64,000 nucleotides of DNA. Origin: Amycolatopsis alba DSM 44262 (GTDB lineage: Bacteria > Actinomycetota > Actinomycetes > Mycobacteriales > Pseudonocardiaceae). Shown in pieces: positions 16,837-25,045 of the stretch. The notes beneath the pieces were generated by a model that saw only the letters and a list, made by a program, of their open reading frames with translations, was not told the origin of the DNA and did no database searches. Numbering within the stretch: the stretch's first letter is position 1; every line of letters begins with the position of its first letter. Location: positions 7,029,605 to 7,093,604 of the forward strand of contig NZ_KB913032.1 of the NCBI RefSeq assembly GCF_000384215.1. Direction: 5' to 3'. A program made the position numbers and the translations under genes.

Positions 16837-17090
16837 CGGCGCACCTCGTCGGACTCTCGGTACAGAACGAGATGCTCGTGATGGAGCACGCCGTCGCGGA
16901 TATCGCCCGTCGCGGTGAAGCCGGTGTCGTCCACGTAGTCGAGATGGTTTCCGGTCACCGTGTAGCGACCGGTGTAGGCGCTGCGGCGGGCACCGCGCGC
17001 TTCGTCGTAGCGCCCGTCAGCGCGCAGTTCCTGCCTGATGTGCCCGTCCGCGGTGACCCACATGCCGACCACGTCGATTTCGTCTGTCAT
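16833..17090 (-). CDS. Small Atu4866-domain protein
   Basis: Protein of 85 residues beginning MTDEIDVVGMWVTADGHIRQ and continuing with the beta-rich lipocalin-like pattern DGRYDEARGARRSAYTGRYT and GDIRDGVLHHEHLVLYRE. This is the Atu4866 domain that often accompanies SDR enzymes and MmyB regulators. It is the first gene of the SDR operon, and its stop overlaps the SDR start. Reading upstream of 17090 enters the regulator gene on the other strand and is rejected. Confidence 0.8.
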   Translation of the reverse strand: MTDEIDVVGMWVTADGHIRQELRADGRYDEARGARRSAYTGRYTVTGNHLDYVDDTGFTATGDIRDGVLHHEHLVLYRESDEVRR

Positions 17091-17139
17091 ACCGGCAAGC
17101 CTCGGCGTCGGCAGGATCCGGCGGCAGGACACGTGGTGG

Positions 17140-17158
17140 CTGGGTGCGCCACACCCAG
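17140..17158. promoter_or_regulatory. Inverted repeat CTGGGTG-N5-CACCCAG
   Basis: Perfect 7-base arms in the divergent region between the Atu4866/SDR operon and the MmyB-type regulator, 50 bases from the former start and 35 from the latter. It is a likely operator of that regulator. A TACGCT at 17180-17185 can be the -10 of the regulator gene, which would then be leaderless. Confidence 0.5.
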
Positions 17159-17192
17159 TCAACCGGGCTGACGACGTCCTACGCTGGGTGCC

Positions 17193-18023
17193 ATGGGCAG
17201 TGGTGAGCTGGGCGCGTTCCTGCGTGCGCGCCGCGCGGGACGGACCCCCGAAGAAGCGGGCGTGCTTTATTCCGGCCGCCGCAAGGTTCCTGGGCTGCGT
17301 CGCGAGGAAGTGGCCGTGCTCGCCGGGGTGAACGCCGACTACTACACCCGCCTGGAGCAGGGCCGCGAAACCCACCCGTCGCCGCAGGTGCTCGACGCGC
17401 TTTGCCGTGCCCTGGATCTCGACCCCGACGCCCGCGAGCACCTGTACCGGTTGGCCGGGGCGACACCGGACGCCACACCCACGCCGTCACCCCGGACGGT
17501 GCGCCCCGAACTGCGGCAACTCATGGACGGCTACCCCCACACCCCCGCCTTCGTGATCGATCCGATCCTGGACGTCCTCGCCACGAACGCTCTCGCCGAC
17601 GCGCTGTTCTCGCCGTTCAGCGTGGCGGACAACCTCGCCAGGATGACTTTCCTCGACCCCGCAGGAAAACGGTTCTACGCACGCTGGGACTGGACAGCGC
17701 AGGCCACCGTGGCGAACCTGCGAGTCGCGGCGGGCTTCGGCGCGCACGACTCCGGCCTGCGGGCGCTGGTGACGGAACTCGGCGAAGGCAGCGCGCGATT
17801 CCGGGAGCTGTGGGAGACCCATCAGGTACGCGGCAAGACCCGTGAACCCAAACATCTCGTGCATCCCGACGTCGGTCCGCTCACCCTCACCTATCAAGCG
17901 TTCGACGTGCGCGGTGCCCCTGGCCAGCAGCTGATCATCTATCACGCCGAACCGGCCACGCCGAGCGCTCACGCCCTCGCGCTGCTGAGCAGTCTTCACG
18001 CCACGCGTGCGGCCGACGCCTGA
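17193..18023 (+). CDS. XRE-family regulator with MmyB-like ligand-binding domain
   Basis: Protein of 276 residues. The N-terminal helix-turn-helix is of the GLRREEVAVLAGVNADYYTR type with LEQGRETHPSPQVLDALCRA (about 33-75). The MmyB/PAS-like sensor has the usual TPAFVIDPILDVLATNALAD and a C-terminal YQAFDVRGAPGQQLIIYHAE. This family typically represses or activates the adjacent SDR in response to fatty-acid-like or redox ligands; here the adjacent operon is the SDR pair on the other strand. Confidence 0.9.
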   Translation: MGSGELGAFLRARRAGRTPEEAGVLYSGRRKVPGLRREEVAVLAGVNADYYTRLEQGRETHPSPQVLDALCRALDLDPDAREHLYRLAGATPDATPTPSPRTVRPELRQLMDGYPHTPAFVIDPILDVLATNALADALFSPFSVADNLARMTFLDPAGKRFYARWDWTAQATVANLRVAAGFGAHDSGLRALVTELGEGSARFRELWETHQVRGKTREPKHLVHPDVGPLTLTYQAFDVRGAPGQQLIIYHAEPATPSAHALALLSSLHATRAADA

Positions 18024-18568
18024 CCCGCGAGAACATGTCCGGAGTGTGACCACCCGATCAGAGCAGTCACTCGCTGTTGGTGAGCCAAGTGCCACACCAT
18101 GGCGCACCCGGCCGCCTGTTCGAGTGAACCCACCGTGAACATCGATGCTCGGATTTGGTCGAAGTTGAACGCAATCGGTGGTTGCGATCAGTATTTTTCA
18201 CACCGCGGAAGCAACGCGCACGACTTCGACAATATGCTTCTCCACCTGCGCGGATCAGTGCGATGCCGCAAGCAGTGACGACCAGGGAAGGCAAGCCATC
18301 GGACCGTCGAGCCCGTCTGGCGGCACTCGTCCATTCGGCGCCACCAACTACTTTTAGTAGTTTCCAGAGTCACCCAGACCGCTGAGCGACGCGTGCATAC
18401 CGTTCAGCGCGACACACGCAGTACTACTGAACGGTCACAGTCTGCTTTCGCCAAGATGTTCTCAGCCGCACCGGGTCAAGAACCGGTAACGCGCGCGTGG
18501 CCCCCTGCTGTCACAGGAGGCCACGCGGATGTCCATTCGCCCGCTCGCTAGAACAAGGACAGGACGCC
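18024..18568. other. Gene-free region with inverted repeats
   Basis: About 545 bases without a supportable gene. It is AT-richer than its surroundings near 18160-18240. Inverted repeats seen are AACTACT-TTT-AGTAGTT (18346-18362), ACCGTTCAG (18399-18407) with its complement CTGAACGGT (18427-18435), and CGCGTGGCC (18494-18502) with GGCCACGCG (18519-18527). The last could be a leader hairpin or terminator just before the gene at 18569. Confidence 0.5.
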
Positions 18569-18970
18569 GTGACCTTACAGCCTGATAATGCGACGACACC
18601 AGACAACGGCCCGCCCCGACGGGTCAAAGTCGTCATCGAGCACTTCGAAAAGCCACCTCGCCGAGTCGCCACCTCCGCGGAGATGATCCGTGCCGCGCGG
18701 CCTCTCCTGAGGTGCCCCGGACGCCACCGCAAAGTGCAGACCCGCGACAGCTGGCTCTGCCTGGCGATGGCGGTCCTCGCCGGCTGGGCTCCGACCCTGC
18801 GGATGTGCCTCCTGCTGACGATCGGCGGCGGAATCGTCGTCGGCGTCGTCAGGATCAGCACGCCTCAGGTCGGCGCGTCGGCGGGAACCTGCGTCGGTCT
18901 GCTGACCCTTTTCGGCGCCTGGATCGTCAAAGCCCGCCAAGGGAAGCAGCGTCGGGAGCCGAGTCTGTAG
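18569..18970 (+). CDS. Small membrane protein, unrecognised
   Basis: Protein of 133 residues: a polar N-terminus (VTLQPDNATTPDNGPPRRVK), a positively charged middle (FEKPPRRVATSAEMIRAARP) and two adjacent hydrophobic segments, SWLCLAMAVLAGWAPTL and LLLTIGGGIVVGVVRI. A third follows (GTCVGLLTLFGAWIVKA) before a basic end. The GTG start is supported by AGGACAGGA. I do not recognise the family. It is followed directly by a terminator hairpin, so it is a monocistronic unit. Confidence 0.6.
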   Translation: MTLQPDNATTPDNGPPRRVKVVIEHFEKPPRRVATSAEMIRAARPLLRCPGRHRKVQTRDSWLCLAMAVLAGWAPTLRMCLLLTIGGGIVVGVVRISTPQVGASAGTCVGLLTLFGAWIVKARQGKQRREPSL

Positions 18971-18980
18971 CTCGAAGGTC

Positions 18981-19016
18981 GCCCCGTGCCTGCCGGATCG
19001 ACGGCAGGCACGGGGC
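18981..19016 (+). terminator. Strong hairpin terminator
   Basis: GCCCCGTGCCTGCCG, a six-base loop, then the exact complement (15-base perfect stem). It starts ten bases after the stop of the small membrane protein gene. Confidence 0.8.
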
Positions 19017-19099
19017 GCGGCTCTGTCGAAAACTGCCCACACCTGCCGGTCGACCTCCGGTTAAATGATCGCGAAGTCCCCGACATGTGAGGAGATCTT

Positions 19100-20575
19100 G
19101 TGCGGAGAGCTAGAAGACTGGGGGCCCTGGCCGTTTCGGTGCTGGCAGCGACCACGGCACTGGGCAGTCCGGCGTCGGCCGACACCGTGCAGTCGTTCCA
19201 CACATCGCTCGACCCCGCTTCGGTGCGGGAGTCGGTGCGGTACCTGGTCGAGAGCTACCAGGTGAACGAGCAGGAGGCATTACGCCGTCTGGAGTTGCAG
19301 ACAGACGGCGTCAAGCTGGACGAGCTGCTGCGCCGCGATCGCGGCGCCGAGTACGGCGGCATGTGGCTCGACCAGGACAAGGGCCAGCTGGTGGTGGCCA
19401 TGACCAAACCCGCGGCGGCCGAGCCGTATCTCAAGGCGATGCCTGTTCGTGCCGCCGTGCGCACGCAACAGGTTCAGCATTCGTTGCAGCAGCTCACAGC
19501 CGCGAAGGAACGCGTCGCGGCCAAGGTCGGCGCGGGACCGGAAGCGGTCTACCTGCCGTCGGTCAGTGAGTCCGAAAACCGTGTCGTTCTGTGGGAACGC
19601 GACTGGGTGGCACAGGAGAAGGCGGCCGTGCGTGCCGCCGTCGACGTCGTGGCCACCGAGACGAACACCGCTCGCAAGGCCGCGGCGGCGGAATCCGGCA
19701 TGGTCGTCTCCCGCGTGCTGAAGAACCCGAACGCGCTGTCCACGCCGAATGTGGATCTGGGTTTCTGTCATCCGCTCTATTGCACGAACTACGGCCCGAT
19801 GCGCGGCGGACTCCGGTTGGACATGAAGCGGGACGACGGCACCTGGGGCGGCTGCACCAGCGCCTTCAACCTGCGGTCCACCGGCGGCGGTTTCCCCGGC
19901 AAGGGCTGGGTTCTGACCGCGGGTCACTGCATGCGGACGAAGACCAACAACACGCCGACGCAGCACAACGGCAACGACGTGCTGCAGCAGCACGGCATCG
20001 AGAAGAGCTCCTACCCGTACGACTACGCGGCCCTGCCGTACGTCAACGACGCGGCGTCGACGAAGTGGCTCGAAGGCCAGACCGGCCGCAACCGGGTGCT
20101 GAAGTACTGCCGCAACGGTGGCATGGACAGCAACGGTGACACCCCGTGTGGTGCTCAGGCCACCTCGGTCGACGAGTACATCACCGGCGCCCGCAAGCTC
20201 GCCGACATCAAGGCCGGGTATGTCGTCTGCGCTTCCGGGACGGCTTCGAGCGCCGTGAACTACCCCGATTCCGTCGACAGCGGCGCGGGCGCCGGCTACC
20301 TCGTCGGTACCCGCTGCGGCCGGGTCCTGTCCACGGACGTCGGCATCAACACCGACCTGTGCGCCCGTCCGGGCGACAGCGGCGGACCGCTGTTCAGCCA
20401 GGCCGACCACGCGGCGCTGGGCATCCTGATCGGCAACCAGCAGTCCCGGTCGGGCCCCTGCCAGGCCGGTGAGCTGAACAACTACGCGCCGATCGAGACG
20501 ATCACCACCGATCTCAGCGAGCGGATCGCCGGCAAGGGATCCCAGTTCGCGGTGATCACGACTCCGAACGGCTGA
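19100..20575 (+). CDS. Secreted trypsin-like (S1) serine protease with long propeptide
   Basis: Protein of 491 residues with a signal peptide (RRLGALAVSVLAATTA, cleavage after about residue 27). An alpha-lytic-protease-style propeptide follows (about 30-215, rich in charged helices). The chymotrypsin-fold domain has His276 (VLTAGHC), Asp308 (YPYDYAAL) and Ser427 (RPGDSGGPLF). Eight Cys residues in the mature part can form disulfides, as in streptogrisin-type exported proteases. The GTG start has AGGAGA seven bases upstream. Its role is probably nutritional protein breakdown outside the cell. Confidence 0.92.
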   Translation: MRRARRLGALAVSVLAATTALGSPASADTVQSFHTSLDPASVRESVRYLVESYQVNEQEALRRLELQTDGVKLDELLRRDRGAEYGGMWLDQDKGQLVVAMTKPAAAEPYLKAMPVRAAVRTQQVQHSLQQLTAAKERVAAKVGAGPEAVYLPSVSESENRVVLWERDWVAQEKAAVRAAVDVVATETNTARKAAAAESGMVVSRVLKNPNALSTPNVDLGFCHPLYCTNYGPMRGGLRLDMKRDDGTWGGCTSAFNLRSTGGGFPGKGWVLTAGHCMRTKTNNTPTQHNGNDVLQQHGIEKSSYPYDYAALPYVNDAASTKWLEGQTGRNRVLKYCRNGGMDSNGDTPCGAQATSVDEYITGARKLADIKAGYVVCASGTASSAVNYPDSVDSGAGAGYLVGTRCGRVLSTDVGINTDLCARPGDSGGPLFSQADHAALGILIGNQQSRSGPCQAGELNNYAPIETITTDLSERIAGKGSQFAVITTPNG

Positions 20576-20583
20576 TCCTCTGA

Positions 20584-20638
20584 GTACGTGAAGGCCCCCT
20601 TCATTGCTTCTAGCGCAATGAAGGGGGCCTTCACGTAC
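20584..20638. terminator. Bidirectional hairpin with AAGGCCCCCTT stem
   Basis: Arms of 24 bases match perfectly around a 7-base loop. The stem contains GTGAAGGCCCCCTTCA. It sits between two convergent genes (stops at 20575 and 20641), so it can serve both. The same stem recurs at 56319 and, rearranged, at 40757 and 58281. Confidence 0.85.
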
Positions 20639-20640
20639 GT

Positions 20641-21174
20641 CTAGCTGGTCAGCAAAGGACCTTCGTATCGCAACGTGTCGCCCTCGGCGTACACCCGGAC
20701 CGTCAACTCCGGCGGGTCCCACGGCGCGAACACCTCGTCGACCGTCCGGGGCTCGGGTCCCAGATCCACGTCCACAGCGAAGGTGTGATCCACGATGTCG
20801 GCCTGGACGACGACCCCGTCCGCGTCGGCAACCTCCACACGGCTCACCCCGGTGTCGATCGCGCCCAGCACACCCGGCCGCGAACTCCACACCGCGAACC
20901 CGCTCTCAGTGGTGTCGCGCCCGTACCCGGTGCTCATGATGTTGAACAGCGTGCGCTCCCCCTCCCGGAAGATGCACTCCGCTTCGACGCCTGAATCGTG
21001 GTAAGCCAGCAATCGCCCGTTCGCGGTGCCCGCCCGGAGCCGGGCCCCCGGATGCCACCCGGCGTGCGTCACCGCCTCCGTCGACCCCGCGATCTCCGCG
21101 GACCGGTAAAGCTCGGTCAAGGTCGTCAGCTCCGCTATCCACTGCTCGACTACTTCATCCTTCGCTGGGGCCAC
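20641..21174 (-). CDS. Hypothetical protein
   Basis: I do not recognise this 177-residue protein. It opens with a helical segment (DEVVEQWIAELTTLTELYRS) and continues as a beta-rich fold with alternating acidic strands (GFAVWSSRPGVLGAIDTGVS, VEVADADGVVVQADIVDHTF). There is no signal peptide and no membrane segment. The GTG at 21174 has AGAGGAAGG ten bases upstream; an in-frame GTG at 21198 is the alternative. Confidence 0.6.
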   Translation of the reverse strand: MAPAKDEVVEQWIAELTTLTELYRSAEIAGSTEAVTHAGWHPGARLRAGTANGRLLAYHDSGVEAECIFREGERTLFNIMSTGYGRDTTESGFAVWSSRPGVLGAIDTGVSRVEVADADGVVVQADIVDHTFAVDVDLGPEPRTVDEVFAPWDPPELTVRVYAEGDTLRYEGPLLTS

Positions 21175-21416
21175 TACGCGTGTGCCTTCCTCTCTGACTG
21201 TCCACAATGGTCGATATCGAGGCTGACACACGCGTGAACCGATCGCATCGGGGTTTCCCCGGAGATCGCATCGGCAGGCTGCACGGTTCCGTGCAACCGA
21301 GGACGGTTAGGCCGAGTAGAGCAATCTCGCGGATTTCCCGTCATGGCGTTTCCGGTCGCACGTCGCGATTGCGCCGGGGCAAGCCCGGCGCAACCCGACG
21401 CAGAGGGGTAAGGCTG

Positions 21417-21668
21417 ATGACCGCGCAGCGCACGATCACGGAGGAGATCGGCGAAATCGGTGTCTGGCTGATGGGCGAGTTCGGTGGCCGCGTGCCCGCG
21501 GCCGTGATCAACCGGGTGCTCAACGCGAGCAAACGCGACCTGGAAGGGCGCATCGACCCCGAGGAGTTCGGCGAGATGTTCCACGCACTCTGCCGGTTCC
21601 GGCTTCAGCGGATCGTGGCAGCGGAACAGCGGATCACGGTCAAGATCCCCGGCGCTCGCCCGTCGTGA
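21417..21668 (+). CDS. Small helical protein (three-helix bundle dimerisation type)
   Basis: Protein of 83 residues that is entirely helical: TITEEIGEIGVWLMGEFGG, RVPAAVINRVLNASKRDL and PEEFGEMFHALCRFRLQRI. The GGRVPAAVINRVL segment resembles the small actinobacterial three-helix-bundle dimerisation domain found alone or in front of phosphatases. AGAGGGGTAAGG precedes the ATG. Its last nine codons overlap the 3' end of the convergent aldehyde dehydrogenase gene. Confidence 0.6.
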   Translation: MTAQRTITEEIGEIGVWLMGEFGGRVPAAVINRVLNASKRDLEGRIDPEEFGEMFHALCRFRLQRIVAAEQRITVKIPGARPS

Positions 21669-23100
21669 CGGTCTTCAGCTCGACGTACTGAGCGAGGCCC
21701 GCCGCACCGTATTCGCGACCGATGCCACTGGCCTTGAACCCGCCGAAGGGGCCGTCGAAGCCGATCGGCGCGCCGTTGACGGTGACGGTCCCGGTGCGCA
21801 TCCGCCGCGCGACCGCGAGTGCGTGCTCCTCGTCGGCGGACCAGACACCGCCGGAGAGCCCGTACTCCGAGTCGTTGGCGATGCGGACGGCGTCGTCCTC
21901 GTCGTCGTAGGGAATGACGACGAGGACCGGCCCGAAGATCTCCTCCTTGGCGATGCGCATCGTGCTGTCGACGTCGGCGAACAAGGTCGGCGTGACGTAG
22001 TTGCCCTTGTCCAGGCCCGTCGGGATTTCGGGACCTCCGGTGACCAGCCGCGCGCCTTCGGCGATGCCGAGTTCGATGTAGTCGCGCACTCGCTGCTGCT
22101 GACCGGGCCGCACCATCGGGCCGATGAAGGTCGTCTCGTCGGCAGGGTCGCCGACGACGAGAGACTCGATCATCTCCTTGAGTCCGGCGACGATCTCGTC
22201 GTACCGGCTCCGGGGCGCCAGGATCCGCGTCTGCGCGATGCACGCCTCGCCGTTGTTGAGCAGGGATCCGAACTTCAAGCCGGCGATCACGTCCGGCAGG
22301 ACGGCGTCGGACAGGATCACGGCCGCGGATTTCCCGCCCAGTTCCAGGCTGACCCGCTTCAGCTGTGCACCGGCCAGCGACGCGATGCGGCGACCGGCGG
22401 CGGTCGAACCGGTGAACGCGATCTTGTCGACGCCGGGGTGCTTCACCAGGTACTCGCTGGTCTCCCGGTCCGCGGGAAGCACGCTGATCACCCCGGCGGG
22501 CAGCCCGGCCTCCGCCAGCAGATCCGCGAGGAGGCTCATGCTGAGCGAGTTCTCCGGCGAGACCTTGAGGACGACCGTGTTCCCCGCGAGCAGTGCCGGG
22601 ATGACCTTGGCCAGCGACGCCGAGAACGGCGAGTTCCACGGGATGATCGCGGCGACCACCCCGATCGGCTCCCGTCGCACGATCGAGCGGAACGGCGCGG
22701 CCGGGTCCGAAGGCGTGAGCGTCTCTTCCCAGCCGAACTCCTCCGCCGCCTTCAGATACGAGACGGCCAGACGTCCCACTCCGGGTTGCCCGGCGCGGGT
22801 GAACCAGAGGGCCGAGCCGTTCTCGGCCGAGATCAGCGCGGCGATCTCGTCCACGCGGGCCTCCCTCAGCGCGTTCAGCCGCCGGAGCACGGCGATCCGC
22901 TCCTCCGGCGAGGTCCGCGGCCATGGCCCTTCGTCGAACGCGGTCCTCGCGGCGGCGACGGCGCGGTCGATGTCGGCGGGGAGGGCCTGGACGACGCGGC
23001 CCAGAACCGACTGGTCGTGCGGGGACACGATGTCCAGCCGCGCCGGATCGCTCGGCGTCGCCCACTCGCTTCCGATGAAGAGCCTGTCGTTCGTGATCAT
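21640..23100 (-). CDS. Aldehyde dehydrogenase
   Basis: NAD(P)+-dependent aldehyde dehydrogenase of 486 residues. Cofactor region IIPWNSPF and VVLKVSPENS; general base Glu254 in SLELGGKSA; catalytic Cys287 in NNGEACIAQTR; C-terminal FGPVLVVIPYDDEDDA and FGGFKASGIGREYG. It is divergent from a TetR regulator at 23179, with an imperfect palindrome between them, so it is probably an inducible catabolic enzyme. The natural aldehyde is not deducible. Confidence 0.92.
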   Translation of the reverse strand: MITNDRLFIGSEWATPSDPARLDIVSPHDQSVLGRVVQALPADIDRAVAAARTAFDEGPWPRTSPEERIAVLRRLNALREARVDEIAALISAENGSALWFTRAGQPGVGRLAVSYLKAAEEFGWEETLTPSDPAAPFRSIVRREPIGVVAAIIPWNSPFSASLAKVIPALLAGNTVVLKVSPENSLSMSLLADLLAEAGLPAGVISVLPADRETSEYLVKHPGVDKIAFTGSTAAGRRIASLAGAQLKRVSLELGGKSAAVILSDAVLPDVIAGLKFGSLLNNGEACIAQTRILAPRSRYDEIVAGLKEMIESLVVGDPADETTFIGPMVRPGQQQRVRDYIELGIAEGARLVTGGPEIPTGLDKGNYVTPTLFADVDSTMRIAKEEIFGPVLVVIPYDDEDDAVRIANDSEYGLSGGVWSADEEHALAVARRMRTGTVTVNGAPIGFDGPFGGFKASGIGREYGAAGLAQYVELKTVTTGERRGS

Positions 23101-23117
23101 CTTTACGCCTCTCTAAC

Positions 23118-23135
23118 TGTCACATCAATGTAGCA
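23118..23135. promoter_or_regulatory. Imperfect palindrome between aldehyde dehydrogenase and tetR
   Basis: TGTCACATCAATGTAGCA reads TG-NN-ACAT-NN-ATGT-NN-CA, a two-fold symmetric 18-mer located 18 bases before the dehydrogenase start and 44 bases before the tetR start. It is a candidate operator; symmetry is only partial. Confidence 0.4.
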
Positions 23136-23178
23136 CTTATGGCGGTTAACGACACAGCAGCGTGATACATTCCCGGAC

Positions 23179-23718
23179 ATGAGAGCTGATGCGGCGCGCA
23201 ATCTCGAAGCCGTCCTGAAGACTGGCGCGCTGATGCTCGCTCGCGACCCGTCGGCGAGCATCAGCGCGATCGCCGCCGAAGCAGGTGTCGACAGGCGCAC
23301 CGTCTACCGGCGTTTCGCCTCTCGGGAAGACCTCCTGGCGGCCATCTACGACTCCCGGCTGACCGCGGTCGAAAAGGTCGTCCGCACCGCCCGGCTCACC
23401 GAGACGCCGGTCCCCGTCGCCTTGCATCGCTACGTCGAAGGCATCATCGAGGTCAACCGCGCCTGGCCGGTCGAGCTGACCCGCATGCGCGCCGAACCGT
23501 CCATCCAGGACCGCCGAAACCGGCTCACGGCCGAGGTGGACACGTTCCTCCGGCGCGCCACGGACGAAGGCTTCCTCCGCGCGGACATCCCGGATGGCTG
23601 GGCGAGCCGCCTGCTGATCCAGCTCCTCCACCTCGCCTCGCGGGAGGAGATGGACACACCGCGCGCCGCGGACCTGCTCGTCGGCACCTTCCTCGGCGGA
23701 GTCGGCGTCCACTCTTGA
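23179..23718 (+). CDS. TetR-family regulator
   Basis: Protein of 179 residues with a helix-turn-helix SISAIAAEAGVDRRTVYRRF near residues 33-52 and a C-terminal helical sensor of about 110 residues. It is divergent from the aldehyde dehydrogenase, which it probably controls. Just after the stop comes a partial copy of the repeat unit (GAGTGGTAAGGCAAACGTGT), similar to the inner part of the block at 40682. Confidence 0.88.
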   Translation: MRADAARNLEAVLKTGALMLARDPSASISAIAAEAGVDRRTVYRRFASREDLLAAIYDSRLTAVEKVVRTARLTETPVPVALHRYVEGIIEVNRAWPVELTRMRAEPSIQDRRNRLTAEVDTFLRRATDEGFLRADIPDGWASRLLIQLLHLASREEMDTPRAADLLVGTFLGGVGVHS

Positions 23719-23893
23719 GTGGTAAGGCAAACGTGTCTTGCTCGACCCTTCGCGCGTCTGTCGGCTTCGGGCGTCGAGTGCCTCGTGCGCCTCGCTGGGG
23801 ACGCCCCGCCTGCTCGTACTCCTGCTAAGAACTTCGTCACCCTCCACCCCACATGGAGCGGCGATGTCACGCAGGGTGTGCGAAGGTGACGTC

Positions 23894-24991
23894 ATGGCAG
23901 CTTCGCGCAGACGATTCCCCGTGTCCTGGACCACCGTCATGCCGGTCCTCGCCATAGTCGTGCTGGCGCTGAGCTGGGGCCGCGATCTGGGCCCGGTGCC
24001 GGTCGCCATCGTCGCGGTCGCCCTCGGCGGGACGGTGCTGGCCGCGGTGCACCACGCCGAGGTCGTCGCGCATCGCGTCGGGGAACCTTTCGGCTCGCTG
24101 GTGCTGGCGATCGCGGTCACGGTCATCGAGGTCGCGCTGATCGTCACGATGATGTCCTCCGGCGGCCCCGAAGCCGGGACTCTGGCCAGGGACACGGTGT
24201 TCGCCGCGGTGATGATCACCATGAACGGCATCGCGGGCATTTCGCTCATGGTCGGCGCCCGGCGCTACGGCGAAACGCACTTCAACCCGGAAGGCAGCGG
24301 CGGCGCACTCGCCACCGTGGCGACACTCGCTTCCGTCACCCTCGTGCTGCCGACGTTCACCACCAGCACCCCCGGCCCTGCCTTCAACAGCACCCAGCTC
24401 ACCTTCGCCGCCGTCGCCTCACTGCTGCTCTACGGCCTCTTCGTGCTCACCCAGACCGTGCGCCACCGCGACTTCTTCCTTCCGGTCGACAGCGAGGGCT
24501 CGGTCAAGGAGGAAGACCACGCCGAACCGCCGAGCAGCAAGGCGGCACTGACCAGTCTCGGCCTGCTGCTGATCGCCCTGGTCGCCGTCGTCGGCCTGGC
24601 GAAGGTCGAATCCCCCGCGATCGAAGCAGGTGTCAGGGCGGCGGGCTTCCCGCAGTCGTTCGTCGGCGTCGTGATCGCCATGCTGGTGCTGCTGCCGGAA
24701 ACCCTGGCCGCGACGCGGGCCGCCCGACGCGACCGGATGCAGACCAGCCTGAACCTCGCCTACGGTTCGGCGATCGCGAGCATCGGGCTCACCATCCCGA
24801 CCATCGCGCTGGCGTCGATCTGGCTGGACGGACCGCTGCTGCTCGGCCTCGGCGCGACCCACATCGTGTTGCTCGCACTCACGATCGCGGTCAGCGTGCT
24901 CACCGTCGTCCCCGGCCGCGCGACCCGGCTGCAGGGCGGCGTCCACCTGGTGCTGCTGGCCTCGTTCCTGGTGCTCGCCATCAACCCGTGA
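23894..24991 (+). CDS. chaA: Calcium/proton (or sodium/proton) antiporter, ChaA type
   Basis: Protein of 365 residues, the usual ChaA length. It has eleven predicted membrane helices in two halves. The two alpha-repeat signatures are FGSLVLAIAVTVIEVALIVT and VGVVIAMLVLLPETLAATRA, each with the conserved acidic residue. Between the halves is an acidic loop (EGSVKEEDHAEPPSSK). The ATG at 23894 has GAAGGTG eight bases upstream; an in-frame ATG at 23864 has weaker support. It expels Ca2+, Na+ or K+ in exchange for protons. Confidence 0.88.
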   Translation: MAASRRRFPVSWTTVMPVLAIVVLALSWGRDLGPVPVAIVAVALGGTVLAAVHHAEVVAHRVGEPFGSLVLAIAVTVIEVALIVTMMSSGGPEAGTLARDTVFAAVMITMNGIAGISLMVGARRYGETHFNPEGSGGALATVATLASVTLVLPTFTTSTPGPAFNSTQLTFAAVASLLLYGLFVLTQTVRHRDFFLPVDSEGSVKEEDHAEPPSSKAALTSLGLLLIALVAVVGLAKVESPAIEAGVRAAGFPQSFVGVVIAMLVLLPETLAATRAARRDRMQTSLNLAYGSAIASIGLTIPTIALASIWLDGPLLLGLGATHIVLLALTIAVSVLTVVPGRATRLQGGVHLVLLASFLVLAINP

Positions 24992-25045
24992 CACGGGTCC
25001 TCTTCGGACACGGTTCTGTCGGTGGTCACGGGTAATCTCTGCCCC

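Noticed and set aside
18067..18385. Two short opposing frames (18155-18385 plus, 18067-18294 minus)
   Set aside because: No ribosome sites, poor codon pattern, and located in a repeat-bearing noncoding region.
19280..20890. 536-codon minus-strand frame
   Set aside because: Antisense shadow of the secreted protease, common in high-GC DNA.
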